64,000 nt of DNA, taken from assembly GCA_902651635.1 (NCBI GenBank), contig CACRSC010000084.1:1934112-1998111 (forward strand). Reading direction: 5' to 3'. A program made the position numbers and the translations under genes. The notes beneath the pieces are model-generated. The model saw nothing but the letters and a program-made list of their open reading frames with translations, was not told where the DNA came from and did no database searches. Positions within the stretch are counted from its first letter, which is position 1. Every line of letters starts with the position of its first letter. The DNA is from Mastigamoeba balamuthi (taxonomy: Eukaryota; Evosea; Mastigamoebida; Mastigamoebidae). Shown piece by piece: positions 22,071-34,217 of this stretch.

Positions 22071-23419
22071 ATGAAGGCCACGGCCCTGGGGCTCGACGCG
22101 GGCGACGCGCTGGTGCTGCGGTGGGCGGCTGCCAGCCGGCTGGCGACGGCGGGGGCCAGCGCGGTGCTGGGGCTGGCGTGGGCCGACTACGACGCGAGCG
22201 CCGAGGGCGCGGCGCCTGCGCTGGTGCGCTGGGACGCCCTCTACTTTGCGCGCATCGCAGCGCGGGGCTACGAGTACGAGCACTACGGCGCCTTCTTCCC
22301 GGGGCTGCCGGCGGCCCTGCGCGCCCTGGCCCTGCCGCTGGCGCCCGCCCTGGGCGTCGAGGGCGCTGTCGTGTGGGGGGGCCTGCTGCTCAGCGCCCTC
22401 CTCTTCTGCGCCTCGGCCCTCCTCCTCCGCCGCCTCGGCTGCGCCGTCCTCGGCGACTCCGCCCTCGCCACCCGCGCAGCCCTCCTCTACGCCGCCGCCA
22501 ACCCCGCCTCTGTCTTCCTCTCCTCCCTGTTGCGTGCCCTCCCCAGCGCCTCTCCTCCTCTCCCCCGCCCCCTCACGCAGCCGCCTGCCTGCGCAGCTAC
22601 ACAGAGAGCGCCTTCGCCTTCCTCTCCCTCGCGGGGCTCCTCCTCCTGGCCCGCGGCCGCCCCTGGGGTCCGCCCTCCCCCCCTGCCTGCTTGGCTCACA
22701 GGCCCCCCGCAGCGTCTGCCGCGCTGTTCGCGTGCGCGACGGCGACGCGGTCCAACGGCATCCTGCTCTGCGGCTTTGTGGTGCACGAGCTGCTGGCCGA
22801 CCTGCTCCCCCTGCACCTGCTGCTCGCCCGCTGGGGCTACCGCCCGCGCCCGCCCCTGGGCCCCTGGGCCGCCGCCCGCGCCTGCGCCTCTGCGGCCGCG
22901 CGCTGCGCGCTGGTGGTGGCCCCCTACGTGGGCGTCGCCTGGTGGGGCGCCCGCACCTTCTGCGCGGCGGGCCCGCGGCCGGGGCCCCCGGCGGACCTCG
23001 CGTGGTGCGAGGCGGCGCTGGTGCCGGGGTTCTACGGGCACGTGCAGCGGCACTACTGGCACCAGGGCCTCCTGCGCTACTGGACGGCCCGCCAGCTCCC
23101 CAACTTCGCCCTCGCGGCGCCCATGTTCGCCCTCGCCGCAGCCGCCGCCGTCGACTGCCTGCGCGCGCGCTGCGGGCGTGCGCTGCTGGGCCCGGCGCTC
23201 GTGCACGCGGCCTACTGGGTGCTGGCCGTGGGCTTTGCGCTCGTGTACATGCACGTGCAGGTCGTCACGCGCTTTGTCTGCTCGGCGCCGGCGCTCTGGT
23301 GGTACGCCGCGTGGCTCACGCACGAGCGCCCCGCCTGCGGCCGCCTCGTCGTGGCCTACGGCCTCTGCTACGCCCTCGTGGGCTGCCTGCTCTTCTCCAA
23401 CTTCTACCCCTGGACCTGA
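22071..23419 (+). CDS. PIGV: GPI mannosyltransferase 2 (PIG-V)
   Basis: Polytopic ER enzyme that adds the second mannose to the GPI anchor precursor, using dolichol-phosphate-mannose. Exons 22071-22528, 22597-22667 and 22713-23419 give 411 aa. The family signature is clear: VRWDALYFARIAARGYEYE then HYGAFFPGLP in the first lumenal loop, followed by NPASVFLSSLYTESAFAF and later ATATRSNG. Several hydrophobic segments follow, ending SNFYPWT. Intron 1 has donor GTTGCG. Intron 2 is only 45 nt, begins GTCCGC, is a multiple of three and lacks stops; it is removed because the spliced sequence fits the family better. The gene converges with the coiled-coil gene, only 74 bp from its 3' end. Confidence 0.92.
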
Positions 23420-23493
23420 CCTGGCCGGCCTGGCCTGACTCCCCAACAATCGTGTGTGTGTGCTCTCTGTGCTGTGCTCTGTCCCGCCGGGCC

Positions 23494-25576
23494 CTACACG
23501 CCCCCTCTCGCGCTCTTGTCCTCTGCTGCGGCCGTGGGGTGCTCCACCGCCCAGCGCAGGCTCTCGAGCCGCCGCTGCGCCGAGTGCAGCAGGTCCCCGA
23601 TGTCCTCGCTCAGCGCCCGCTGGTGCGCCTCGGGCGCCCCCCGCAGCTCCCGTATGCGCCGCGCACGCGCCCGCATCGCCTCGAGGGCCTCCGCGCGGCT
23701 CCTCCGCGGGCTCACCTGCGGCGCCTCTCCGTCGATGCTCGCCCGCGCCACTGGCCACGGGCGCGGCGGCCATGCAGGCTCCTCCTCCTCCTCTTCCTCC
23801 GCCTCCGCCTCCGCCTCTTCATCCTCATCCGCCTGCTCTTCCTCTTGCTCCTCTTGCGCCCGCTCCTCGTCGTCTTGGCCGCTTGGCAGAGGCTCCAGGG
23901 CAGCGCGCCTGGCAGAGGGCGCCTCCCACGCGGCTTTGGCGGGGGAGGGAGACACGTCCGACACGTCGGACAGATCGTCTGGCGCATCCGGTACGATCAG
24001 AGGCGAGAGGGGCCTCGGCTGCGACGCCTCGCAGGCGGCGTTGCTCGCGCCTGCGGCGGTTGTGCAGTGGTCAGGCCCTGCAGCGCGCTGGACGAGTGCC
24101 GCGCTGTCTGTCTCTGCGGCTGAGATGTCCTGCGAGGGCTCGTCCTGCGCGTCGGACAGGCTCGTGTCGTGCTCCTCGATGACGAAGCGGCTGTCGGGGA
24201 CCGGCTTGTCTTGGGCGACCTCCTGCTGCGCCACCTTGGCCTGCCCTATCGGCGTCTGCTGTTCCTCTTGCGCTTGCTGCTCTTGCGCCTCCACCGCTGC
24301 CTCCCCGAGCTGCTCCTGAGGCTTGCCATTGTCTTGGGGCGCTTCTTGTGCTTCCGACTGGTCCTGCGGCAGCGCGATGGCACTCTCCGGCGGCGGCGTG
24401 GCGGGTGCCTCCTCGCTGGCCTTCATGCCCTGCAGTGGCTGGGGCTCCTCGGCACTGGCAGACGGTACCACAGCAGACACAGGCGACAGAGGGTGCACGG
24501 CCGGCGCCTGTGCCTGTGCTTGCTCCTCTGCTTGCTGCTCCTGCGGCCTCTGCTGGTCCTGCTCTGGCTGCTGCTCTGCTGCGGGAACCCCGAGGGCTGC
24601 CTCGGGAGCGGGGGCAACAGCAGCAGGCGCAGCTGGGGCACTGGTCTCCTGCTGCTGCTGCTGCTGCTGCTCGGGTGCTGTTGTCGTCGGCCGCAGCCTC
24701 TCGAGCTCAGCTTGCAGCCATGTGTTCTGCAGCTTGAGCGCTGCGATGGCCGTGTCCGACGCCTGCGCCTCGGACCTCGCTCGCTCGTCAAGCTCCTTGA
24801 CCTGAGCACGCAGCGTTTCGAGCGTCGCGTCGCGCGAGTCGGGCCTCTTGCCGGGCAGCACTGCCGCCGCCGCCGCGAGCGCCGCCGCAAAGTCGTCGTT
24901 TCCCTTGGTCAAGAGGTCCCTCAGCCGCTGGTCCACCTCGCTGCGCGGTAGCGGCCGTTAGTTGCGTGCGTGTGCGCAGTCCAGCAGTGCGTGCCACTTG
25001 ATGGCCCACAACAGCGATGCATCCGCCCCGCATGCCTCCATCGCGCTGCGCACTGCGGCCAGCGGGTCTGCGGTTGCGACCGCCGCCGGCGCCCCCTTCT
25101 GCTGCGCGCGCGTGCTGCTGCTGTGTGAGTGGTCGCCAACGCTCGAGGGCCCCCAGTGCGCACCACACGATGCTCTTGCCGCACGAGCAGCTCCACACGA
25201 CACGCGCAGGGGGCTGCTGCTGTGTGGCCGCCTGCTGCGTGCGGCCCCCTGCGCGCTGCTGCTGCTGCTGCTGCTGCTGCGCTCCCGCGCCGCGCGGCTG
25301 CGGCGGCTTCCCGCTCGGCGGCAGGGGCGCCTTGGACGCGGGCGCTGCGCGGGCCGCCCGCAGCGGCGACTGCCTCGGCGGGGCAGAGCGGCCGGGCGTC
25401 GCAGCCTTGCCGGAGGGCGTGCCACTGCCGGGCGAGGGCGCAGCTGCAGCGCGCACCGTGCGTCTCAGCGGGCTCTGCGCTGCGCCGGGGCCCCCGTACC
25501 GCTGCTGCTGCTGCGGAGCCTGCGCAGGGGACGACGAGTAGCGCCTGTGCCCCTGCTGTGTCAGTGGCGCAGACAT
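23494..25576 (-). CDS. Orphan coiled-coil, Gln/Glu-rich protein, 660 aa
   Basis: Unrecognised. Three exons (25576-25164, 25120-24998, 24940-23494) with introns of 43 and 57 nt keep one frame throughout; intron 2 has an ACTAAC branch word. Residues 1-140 are basic and low-complexity with Q runs. A helical segment follows (AVRSAMEACGADASLLWA, then VDQRLRDLLTKGNDDFAAAL), then a coiled coil (LETLRAQVKELDERARSEAQ to LQAELERLRP). After it come about 300 residues of Gln/Pro/Ala-rich sequence, an acidic run (about EEEEEEEE) and a C-terminal helix (EALEAMRARARRIRELRGAP to WAVEHP). Such a layout suits a cytoskeletal or centrosomal scaffold, which is only a guess. Confidence 0.6.
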
Positions 25577-25719
25577 GGTGCGGTGGCTCGGCCACGCTCC
25601 CGCCGAGATCCGATGCAAGGGGTCAGAAGATAGCCGGGGCAGCGAATCCCGTCCCGCTTGTTGCGATCTTGCGATCTTGTGGGACACTCTCTGGCGCCTC
25701 GTCGGCGCAGGCGCAGCTG

Positions 25720-27139
25720 TCAGGGCTCGACGGCGCCGGCGCCGGCGGGCGGGGCGGCGAGGAGGAGGGCCTTTGCGTAGGCGGCCTCGTCCATGAGGCG
25801 CAGGGTCTTGAGGCAGTTGAGGGCGATCTTCCTCATCTCGCTGCGGAGGCGTGAGGGGCCAGGGGGTCACGCTGGGGCGCTGGGGCGCAGCCTCACGGGG
25901 ACCAGCGGAGCTCGGCGCAGGCGAGGACGGCGGGGACGACGAGGGCGAGGGCGTCGGGGGCGATGGGGGCGAGGGCCTCCCTGACGCCGGGGGACTCGAA
26001 GAGGAGCATGGCGCGCGAGGCCACGATGTAGTGCCCCCCGCGCACAGCCCCCGCGAGCCGCGCCACCAGCGGCAGGGCGCCCGGGGCCCCCGGGGGCGCC
26101 AGCTGCAGCACATCCGCGGCCTCTGCGACGAGCATGGCCTCGCGGGCGCTGTCTGCCGCGGGCCACGCGCGGCAGAGGCCCCGCAGGACGGCGGGCGCCA
26201 GGGCGGGGTCGCGGGCGAGGCACTCGCAGACGCACTTGGCGAGGGCCCCCGCGCAGCACTTGTAGAGGGGCAGCGCGTGCAGGGGCAGCAGCGCCAGCGC
26301 CAGCGTCTCGCGCAGGTCGTGCGCGGGTGCTGTGGGCGAGGCCGAGGCAGCAGAGGCCGAGGGGGAGGGCCACGAGCACCAGCGCAAGAGGGCGAGGAGC
26401 TCTGCGGGGCCGTGGTGTGCGCGGGTCTCGCAGGCGAGGGCCATGAGCTCGAGGCGGACGAGGCGCCAGAGGGGCCAGCGCAGCGGCGTCGCGGCGAGGG
26501 CGCGGCCGAGGCGGGCGGCCCAGTGGCGCTCCTCGGGGTCGAGGGCGCCGAGGCGGCCGACGAGGGCCGCGAGCCACGAGGGGCCGAGGACGTCTGCGAG
26601 GTCGCTGCGGTGCGCCACGATGCGGTACGCCAGCGCGTAGAGGCGCAGGCGGCACTGCACGCCCGCCCAGCACGCCGCGCTCCGCTGCCGCGTCACCACC
26701 CACTCCTCCGTCACCACCGCCTCGCTCCCCGCCTCCTCGGGCGCCGTCCGCCCCAGCACCCCCTCCTCAAACTGTCGCATCGCCGTCGTCGTCGCCCCCG
26801 TCGTCGTCGTCGGCAGTGTCGTGTCGTGTCGTGTCGTGTCCGCAGGTGAGCGATGCCCTCTCTTCTGGTCTTCTGGGGGGCAACGGAGCACGCACGGCGG
26901 CACAGAAGGCTCTGCAGTGGCTGGCCGGGGCAGCGGGCATGGCGTCGACGGCGCTGAACATCTCTGGGTGGGCGGGGAGTCAGCGAGGCGGGGGCCGGGC
27001 GCTCTGTCTGCGTGCCGCTGATCTGCGCGTCTGCGTGGGGGCTCGTCACGTCCACGCGGGCCAGGAGCTCTGCCACGTCCAGAAGGGTGGGCGCCGAGCC
27101 CCGCATGTACGCGATGGCCGAGGAGGCAGCCTGCCACAT
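25720..27139 (-). CDS. PP2A regulatory subunit B56 (B')
   Basis: Targeting subunit of protein phosphatase 2A. Four exons (27139-27016, 26963-26896, 26771-25897, 25840-25720) give 395 aa. The helical-repeat body follows B56: DLADVLGPSWLAALVGRLGA, LDPEERHWAARLGRAL, LLPLHALPLYKCCAGALAKC, LARDPALAPAVLRGLCRAWP, REAMLVAEAADVLQL, and the C-terminal block RWSPEMRKIALNCLKTL. It is shorter than human B56 and lacks long terminal extensions. Intron 1 needs a GC donor (GCG|GCACGC) to keep frame; it has CTGACTCC as branch and CACCCAG as acceptor. Intron 2 ends GCGATGCGACAG. The family call is firm from the order of repeats. Which B56 isoform it matches cannot be said. Confidence 0.87.
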
Positions 27140-28086
27140 CGCTCCCTGCTCTCTGTTTGTGTTGCTTTGCGTTGCTGTGCGTGCTCTGTGTGCTCTGTGT
27201 GCTCTGTGTGCTCTGCTGACGAAGCGTGCGTGCCTGGGAATTGTGCCCTGCTTGGATTTTCTACGATATTGCCTGCTGCGGTGTCTCTTCGTGTCCCCCT
27301 GGCTGCACAGAGGTTCCTCGCGGCTCGCGTTTCGTACACTGCACCTTTGATATTTGCCCATTGCGGTGTGTTGGTGGTACTAGGTGGTGCTGGTAGTGCT
27401 TGGTGGTGGTGTTCTCTCTGGCGTGGTGCATGCTCCTGTCAGCTGGTTGCCTTGCGTTCGCATCATCATCGTATCGTGTACAGACACTTTTCCGCGCTTT
27501 AACTGGTATGCGTCGCCAATTGGCCACACGAAGGTGGCGGGGGCACCCGGGATGCTGCTGTTGCCGGTCTTTGGTCTGTTCTTTATGTCTATTTTCCGGT
27601 TTGTTTTGGTTGTCTTTCTTTCTTGCTAGTAGGGCAAGCATCCCGCACCCCAGGGGCGAGCAAATCCCAGGAAGAGCAGAGCTTGCGAGAATAAAAAAGT
27701 GCCTCTTTGTGATGTGCGCTGTGGAGCAAGGGGGAGAGAGAATTGAGAGAATTGGATGAGAGGGGGCAGAGGGGGGCAGAGCTTGGGGGAGAGAAGAAGA
27801 GGGGGGTGAACGAGAAAAAGACAATAAAAGACAAAGGGGCCTCAGGCGGTGGTTGGTGTGCTGGGGTACTGGAGACGGGGGGCAGAGAGGAGAGAGGTAT
27901 AGAGAAGAGAGGAAGAGAGAGAGAGCAATAGGCAGTCCAGACGGTGTTTGTGTGGCTTGCAGGGCCACGCGTACGCAAAGGCGAAGAAGAGGAAGGAGCA
28001 AGGACGCGGAGCAGGCGGGAGCGGACACTGGCGGCGTCAGAGGCGGCAAGGCAGCGGCGGTGTGCGGGGATGGGCTGTCGCAGGCC
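27140..28086. other. Intergenic region, about 950 bases
   Basis: Upstream of the B56 gene and downstream of the next. Contains a short tandem GTGCTCT run (27178-27215), AT-richer sequence with CTACGATATTG near 27260, and a long purine-rich GA/GGG stretch (about 27725-27935). Open frames are short and without codon bias. I see no gene. Confidence 0.4.
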
Positions 28087-29943
28087 CTACCAGCTGGTGC
28101 AGTACGAGATGAGGCAGAGGATGCTGGTGTCGGCGAGGTCGCAGCGGTAGGGGTTCTCGTCGGGCTGGTGGATGAAGCGCTTGGCCCTGTCGAGCGACTC
28201 GTAGACGCCCTGGGTCTCGTCGAACATGCTGAAGGTGACGGCGAAGCCGGGCATGGCGCGCCAGCTGTAGCCCTTGAAGCCCGTGACGCTCTTGACGCGC
28301 GGCACAAAGTGGTCGCCCAGCAGCGTGTCCACCGCCCCGCTCGTGATGCTCGTCGTGTGCACGCGCACCATCATCCGCAGCAGCATCGGCGACGGCGACG
28401 CGTACAGGGGCGCTGCCCCCGCGTCGTGCTGCGCCTTGCCCGCCACCTGCTTGCTCAGCGCCACCATCAGCGCCACCGCCTCCTTCCCCTCCTCCCCCGC
28501 CTCTGCCGCTCCCGCCGCAGCCCCGCTGGGCACGCCGTCGGGCCACACGAGCACCGCCCGCCGCTGGCGCTTGCTGCTGGGCACCAGCTGCTGGCCCTGC
28601 TGGCCCTGCTGCTGCTGCTCCTCCTCGCAGGGCGACGACGGCGCCGCGCTGCTCTCGGGGCTCGTCTGCGCGTGGCCCCCGCAGCCGCAGCCCCCCTCCT
28701 CGTGCGGCCCCTGCCCCTGCTGCCCGTGCGCCCCGCCGCAGCAGCGCGCCCCCAGCGCAGCCGCCGCCGACGCGGAGGAGCCTGCGCGGGGGCGCACCTG
28801 CTTCTCGCGGGCCTGCACCACAAACGACGACGAGAAGAGCAGCGTGTTGCCCGGCAGGTCGTCGATCACCAGCATCAGCCGCGACTTGTCTGGTGCGCGC
28901 GAGGCGGCGCGTGGTGGCGGTGACGTGTTATTGCGTTGTGCCCCACGTGTCGTGTGACGTGTGTGCGATGTGGCAGCGTGCGGTGGTCGCGCGAGGAGGA
29001 GCAGTTGGCGCGGCAGCTGTCAAACGTGTACGTCACGAGGCCGTCGGCAGACACCGCGGGGCCGAACGACGCCTTGCTCGAGATGCCCACCTCCACGACC
29101 CGCTTGCCCCCGCTGCGGGCAGTGTGAGCGAGAGGGACAGCGGGGGAGCACCGAGAGAGAGAGAGAGAAGGCCAAGGGAGAGCAAAGAGGGAAACGGGGC
29201 AGCGGGGAAGAGGAAAGAGCAGCGGCACAGGAGCAGAGAAAAAGAGAGCCCAGCCGAGAAACGGGGGGCGGCACGAGCAGGGGGAGGAAAAGGCGGGGGG
29301 GTGGGGCCCGTGACACTTGCCTGCAGAAGCACGACGTGATATTCCGCGAGAGATCGTCCTCGCGGCGCACCTTGGCCGAGAGCCCCGCCCGCATCACGTC
29401 AAACTCCCTGCAGCGGCAGCGGCGGCGGCGGCGTGCGCTGTCGCGTCAGCACCCATCGGCGGGGCGGAGGGAGGAACGCGCGCGTGGTGCGCAAAGTGCA
29501 CGTTTTCCGCAACGGGGCAAAGGCAAAGGCGCGGGGGAGAAAGGCGCTCGGGGCGCGTGTAAAAAAGGGCAGCAAAAGCCAGTACAATGCTCGTGCACCA
29601 GTCACGAAGCTCAGCGAGGCCCCGCAACACACAGGGCAGGCCGTTGGAGCCCGTAGCCCCGCTGTGCACATCGTAAAACACCCCCGGGGGGAGTGGGGGG
29701 GGGGGCAGGCAGCGCACGAGAGCTGCGCGGCGAGGGCGGCGCCCATGGTGAGCGTCAGCGTGAAGCGCTTGCACCGCAGCACGCGGTCCGTCGACATGTA
29801 CAGCTGCGGCTTGTCCGCCGCCCGCGCCCCGCCCACCGCCGGCAGCACGCTGGCCTGCTGCTGCTGCTGCTGCTGCGTCTGCTGCTGGGCGTAGGCAGCG
29901 GCGGCCTGCGAGTACATGAGGGCAGCGAGGGCCTCCTCGTCGG

Positions 29944-29990
<47 letters not shown>

Positions 29991-30082
29991 GCCTGCTGGG
30001 CCGCCTGCTGCTGCTGCTGCAGGTAGAGCTGCTGCGGGGGCTGCGGCTGCTGGGGGTCCTCGGACGGAGCGCCTGTGTTCAT
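28087..30082 (-). CDS. Orphan polyQ protein with three GC-AG intron candidates, 461 aa
   Basis: Unrecognised. Exons 30082-29718, 29407-29321, 29112-28982 and 28889-28087 keep one frame of 462 codons. The first about 80 residues contain Q7 and Q15 tracts. A mixed, strand-rich region follows: LYMSTDRVLRCKRFTLTLT, EFDVMRAGLSAKVRREDDLS, KRVVEVGISSKASFGPAVSA and MLVIDDLPGNTLLFSSSFVV. Its alternating hydrophobic pattern could be an immunoglobulin-like DNA-binding fold, but I cannot name one. A Cys/Gly/Gln-rich linker leads to a conserved-looking C-terminus (HFVPRVKSVTGFKGYSWRAM to CLISYCTSW). Intron 2 starts CAG|GCAAGT and intron 3 is best modelled from GCACGC; intron 1 has CTGACGCGAC. Function unknown. 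Confidence 0.6.
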
Positions 30083-30525
30083 GGCTGGCCCGGGGGGTGG
30101 TGGGATGGGGATGCTGGGCGCTGGGCCTGCGGGGCGGATGCACCGGGCGTGTGTGTTTCGGGGGACAAGATGTCGCGTCGCGCAGATTTCTCGCTCTGTC
30201 CCGCTTTGGCGTCGAAATCCCCCCGAGGTGCACTCTCGCCTCGATCTTGCCCTCTCGCTCGCTTTCGGCCCCCCTACCCGTTCCCCCCCGGAGCAGTGCG
30301 CAGAGGCGCCAACAGGGCCCAGAGGGCGAGCAAGGCTAGCAGGCTGGGAGGGGCTACGGGGGGCTGTGTTGCTCAGGAGGGGCTATTTCGGGAGGGGCGC
30401 TGCTGTGCCGTGCCGTGCAGTCGTGCAGTATTCGTCGCTCATTCGGGGCCTCGCAAAGACCCCCGCCGCTTACGGCAGCGCCAGTTCCGGGGTCGCCCAA
30501 CGCCCCCCAACGCCTTGCGGGGGGG
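30083..30525. other. Intergenic region
   Basis: About 440 bases between the ZNF598 stop and the start of the orphan polyQ gene. Contains spaced GGGAGGGGCTA/GGAGGGGCTATT repeats near 30340-30400. No gene seen. Confidence 0.35.
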
Positions 30526-33054
30526 TCAGGAGGACCTGCCGGCCTTCTTCTTGCCCTGCCTGGCGTAGGACGTGTCCTCTGCGATGGGCGCCGGGGGCGG
30601 CGAGACCCACCGCTGCTGGCCGCCCAGCCCGCGGGCGCCGCCGCCGAGGGACGAGAGCCCCGCGTGGCCCAGCGTGGGGAAGTCGTCGGGCGTGGGGGGC
30701 CCCTGCCTGGCCACGCTGCCCCACTGCATGACGCCCGGGGCGGCAGCGGCAGCCGAGGCGGGGGCAGGCGGCGGCGGGGCCGCGGCGGCGAGGGCGGGGA
30801 AGTCGTCGGGGGCGTGGGGGGCGAGGGCCGTGTGGACCTGGAGGAGCTCCATGCGCTTGTCGGGGTCGGGCAGGAGGGCGGCCAGGCGCCGGAAGAGCTC
30901 GCGCGACTGGAGGCCGCCGCCGAACATCTCGATGAAGCGGGCGTAGTAGCCCCGCGCAGTCAGCGCCCCGCTCCGGTAGTCGCCGCTGATGCGCCGGAAC
31001 TCCACAAAGCCCTCCTCCCCCACCATCGCCCGCATCTGCGCCACCAGCAGCGCGTTGGCCTCGGCCACGCTCATCTGCGCCTCGGCCTCCTGCTCCTGCT
31101 GCTTGGCCTTCTTCTTGCTCTTCTTGGCCTCCTTCTCCTTCTCCTTGTCTTTGTCCTTGGCGCCCTGCCCCTTGCCCTTGTCCTTGCCCTTCTGCGGTTG
31201 CTGCTGTTGCTGTTGCTGTTCTTGCTGCGGCTTGGGGCTGGGGCTCTTGGCCGTGGCTGCTGGCGGAGGCGTCGGCGTTCGGGCCTTGCCGGCAGCAGGA
31301 GCTTCAGACTCTGCAGGGGCGGCAGCGGCGGCCCTGGGCCTCTCCCTGTCGCTGCTGTCGTCCGCGGGGGCCGGGGACCTGCGGGCACCGCGCGGCAACG
31401 ACACCGAGGCCGCCACCCCCGGTGTCGCCGCCGCTGCAGCCGGGGGCGGTGCTAAGGGCGGCGAGGGCGTGTGCCTCGTGATCTGCAAGTGCGGGGCTGG
31501 CGACACGCGCCTCTCCACCGCCCGCTCCGTTCTCTCTGCTCTCTCTGCTCTCTCTGCTCTCTCTGCTCTCTCTGCTCTCTCGGCTCTCTCTGCTCTCTCA
31601 GCTCTGTCGGGTCTGTCGTGGCGGTCGGGCCTGGGGCGCTCGATGCGGTCGATGCGGTCGAGGCGGTCGAGGCGCTCCGGCGGGGGGTCAGGCTCGCGGC
31701 CGGCGCCGGGGCGGGCGATGCGGAAGTTGGCCTCGATCTGGGAGGCGAGGTCGCGGCGGTAGGCGAGGAGCTGGCGGGCGTCCATGTGGGCCTCGGCCTG
31801 GTGGTCGCGGAGCTCCTGGTCCGAGTCGAAGACGACGAGGCGGCAGTCGGGGTGGCGGCAGAGGTGGTGCTCGCGGGCGTAGTGCTTCTCGAGCTCGCGC
31901 GAGTCGCGGTAGTACTGCCAGAGCCTGCCCCTGCGCTCGCAGAGGAAGCACGAGCAGTGCATCTGGTTCAGGTGCCCGTACAGCTGGTCTGGCCCGTAGA
32001 ACGCCCGCCCGTCGCAGAAGCTGCACGTCGGGTGCCCCCGCAGCAGCCCCGACACCATCGGCCGCCACCGCTTCCCCGCCTTGTCCCCCTTGCGCTGCTG
32101 CTGCTGCTGCTGCTTCTGCCCCTGCCCCTGCGACGCCACGTCAGACGACGACGACGAGGACGACGCCTGCTGCTGCTGCTGCTGCTCCTCGGCGACCTTG
32201 GCCATGGCCTCGCTGATGCCCCCGTCCCACGTGCGCGCGTGCTCCTGCAGCTCCGCCGCCGTGAAGACCAGCTGCTCCCACGCAAACGCCTTGCGGTCCT
32301 GCAGGCACAGGTCGCTTCACCCCCCGCCCCGTGTCAGCTCCCCTGTCGCATCGCATCGCATGGCGCCAGCCACCACTCCAGCGCTACAGTGCAACACGCC
32401 CGCAGACCCCACTCGGCGCCAGCACGCACGCCACGGCCGCGACACTCGAGCAACAGAGAGCGCAGCACGCCCGACTGGGGCAGGGGCAGGGGCAGGGGCG
32501 TACCAGTGGAAGAGGTTGTGGGCGGAGCGCACGTGGGCGCGGAGCTCCTGCAGCGACGCCAGCACCAGCGAGCACTTGGGGCAGCGCGCTGCCACCAGGT
32601 CGCGCACCAGCGCCCGCGACGCCTCGCCGTCGAACAGGTACCCCGGCAGCGCCGCGTCCTGCAGCAGCTGGCGGCGCTCGTAGGCGGCGTAGGCCTTGCG
32701 GGGGTCCGCTGTGACGACCACCTCCTTGAGATCCTCCTGCATCAAGTCGCATCAGCTGCACACAGCGCGGCAGGGGGCAGAGGGGCAGAGGGGGCAGGGG
32801 AGGGAGGGGATGCGCCGTGCCTTGCAGATGGGGCAGAAGCTCTGCTTGTAGAGCTCGCGGCGGCGCACGGTGCAGGCGGCGCAGACGTCGCGGTGGTCGC
32901 AGTGGCCCACGGCGTAGCGCGCCATGGGGTCGCAGCAGATGATGCACAGCCGCGCGCTCTCGGCGAGGGCCCTGCCCCCCTTGCCGCTGGGGGCGCTGCT
33001 GCTGCTGCTGCTGCTGGTGGCGTTGGTGCTCTTCTTGCTCTGCTTGGCGCTCAT
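30526..33054 (-). CDS. ZNF598: ZNF598/Hel2-type ribosome-collision E3 ubiquitin ligase
   Basis: Cytosolic RING ligase that senses collided ribosomes and ubiquitylates small-subunit proteins. Exons 33054-32821, 32736-32504 and 32314-30526 give 751 aa. The RING (about residues 34-78) reads CIICCDPMARYAVGHCDHRD then VCAACTVRRRELYKQSFCPIC. The zinc-finger block follows: CPKCSLVLASLQELRAHVRS, CDLCLQDRKAFAWEQLVFTA, CSFCDGRAFYGPDQLYGHLN, CSCFLCERRG and HHLCRHPDCRLVVF. The rest is low-complexity with RAE repeats (from CTCTCTGCT repeats near 31535-31600), Q and K runs, and a conserved-looking C-terminal helix region (VAEANALLVAQMRAMVGEEG). Intron 1 has a GC donor (AAG|GCACGG) and branch CTGATGCGAC. 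Exons 1-2 and part of exon 3 occur again at 33462-34217, probably an assembly duplicate. Confidence 0.9.
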
Positions 33055-33460
33055 GGCTGCTGTGCTGTTGTGCTGCTGTGCTGCTCTGTCACTGCTGTCC
33101 GCTGGCTCTGCTGCTGCGAGAGATATTTTCTCTGGGGGTTGTCGGCTGGCGGGATTTATCTGGGGGAAGCACTCGGGTGCTGTCCTTGCGGGCTGTTGGG
33201 CTGTGGTCCGACACACTTGTGGCGCCGGGTCGATTGATCTCAGGCTACCGCTCCTCTCTTGCTTTTTAAAAAGGCACACAGAGAGACAGCCCGCAAGATA
33301 TTCCAGTAATATCCCCGGGGGGTCAAATGCACTTGACCGCCAGTTGACTCGCGCCCAAACGGCACACAGCAGGCAGGCGCCCTCGTCACAGGCAAACCCA
33401 CTCTCTTGGCGGCACCACCGGGGCCCTCTCTGTGCCCTGCGCGGGGTTGGTGGTGGTGGC
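32302..33460. repeat. Direct duplication, copy 1 (ZNF598 5' half and promoter)
   Basis: This segment recurs at 33462-34631 almost base for base. Differences are a few substitutions (for example CCCGTGTCAG/CCCATGTCAG, GTGGTCCGAC/GTGGTACGAC) and indels in GCT/GCTGTGCTG runs. Copy 1 ends directly at a single N (33461) at the very sequence, GGTTGGTGGTGGTGGC, where copy 2 continues into unique DNA. Confidence 0.95.
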
Positions 33461-33461
33461 N

Positions 33462-34217
33462 CAGGCACAGGTCGCTTCACCCCCCGCCCCATGTCAGCTC
33501 CCCTGTCGCATCGCATCGCATGGCGCCAGCCACCACTCCAGCGCTACAGTGCAACACGCCCGCAGACCCCACTCGGCGCCAGCACGCACGCCACGGCCGC
33601 GACACTCGAGCAACAGAGAGCGCAGCACGCCCGACTGGGGCAGGGGCAGGGGCAGGGGCGTACCAGTGGAAGAGGTTGTGGGCGGAGCGCACGTGGGCGC
33701 GGAGCTCCTGCAGCGACGCCAGCACCAGCGAGCACTTGGGGCAGCGCGCTGCCACCAGGTCGCGCACCAGCGCCCGCGACGCCTCGCCGTCGAACAGGTA
33801 CCCCGGCAGCGCCGCGTCCTGCAGCAGCTGGCGGCGCTCGTAGGCGGCGTAGGCCTTGCGGGGGTCCGCTGTGACGACCACCTCCTTGAGATCCTCCTGC
33901 ATCAAGTCGCATCAGCTGCACACAGCGCGGCAGGGGGCAGAGGGGCAGAGGGGGCAGGGGAGGGAGGGGATGCGCCGTGCCTTGCAGATGGGGCAGAAGC
34001 TCTGCTTGTAGAGCTCGCGGCGGCGCACGGTGCAGGCGGCGCAGACGTCGCGGTGGTCGCAGTGGCCCACGGCGTAGCGCGCCATGGGGTCGCAGCAGAT
34101 GATGCACAGCCGCGCGCTCTCCGCGAGGGCCCTGCCCCCCTTGCCGCTGGGGGCGCTGCTGCTGCTGCTGCTGGTGCTGGTGGCGTTGGTGCTCTTCTTG
34201 CTCTGCTTGGCGCTCAT
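33462..34217 (-). pseudogene. Second, truncated ZNF598 5' end (likely assembly duplicate)
   Basis: Contains the ZNF598 start (ATG at 34217), exon 1 (34217-33981, one codon longer in the Ser run, TSTSSSSSS), the GC-AG intron, exon 2 (33896-33664), and only 13 nt of exon 3 (33474-33462) before the N. RING and first zinc-finger residues are unchanged. It cannot encode the rest of the protein as placed. If the duplication is an artefact, this is simply the other allele of the upstream half, and the real gene start lies here. Confidence 0.8.

Noticed and set aside
24640-24700. Poly-Leu, poly-Cys and poly-Ser open frames opposite CAG tracts
   Set aside because: They are translations of CTG/GCT/TGC strands of Gln-coding repeats in real genes on the other strand.
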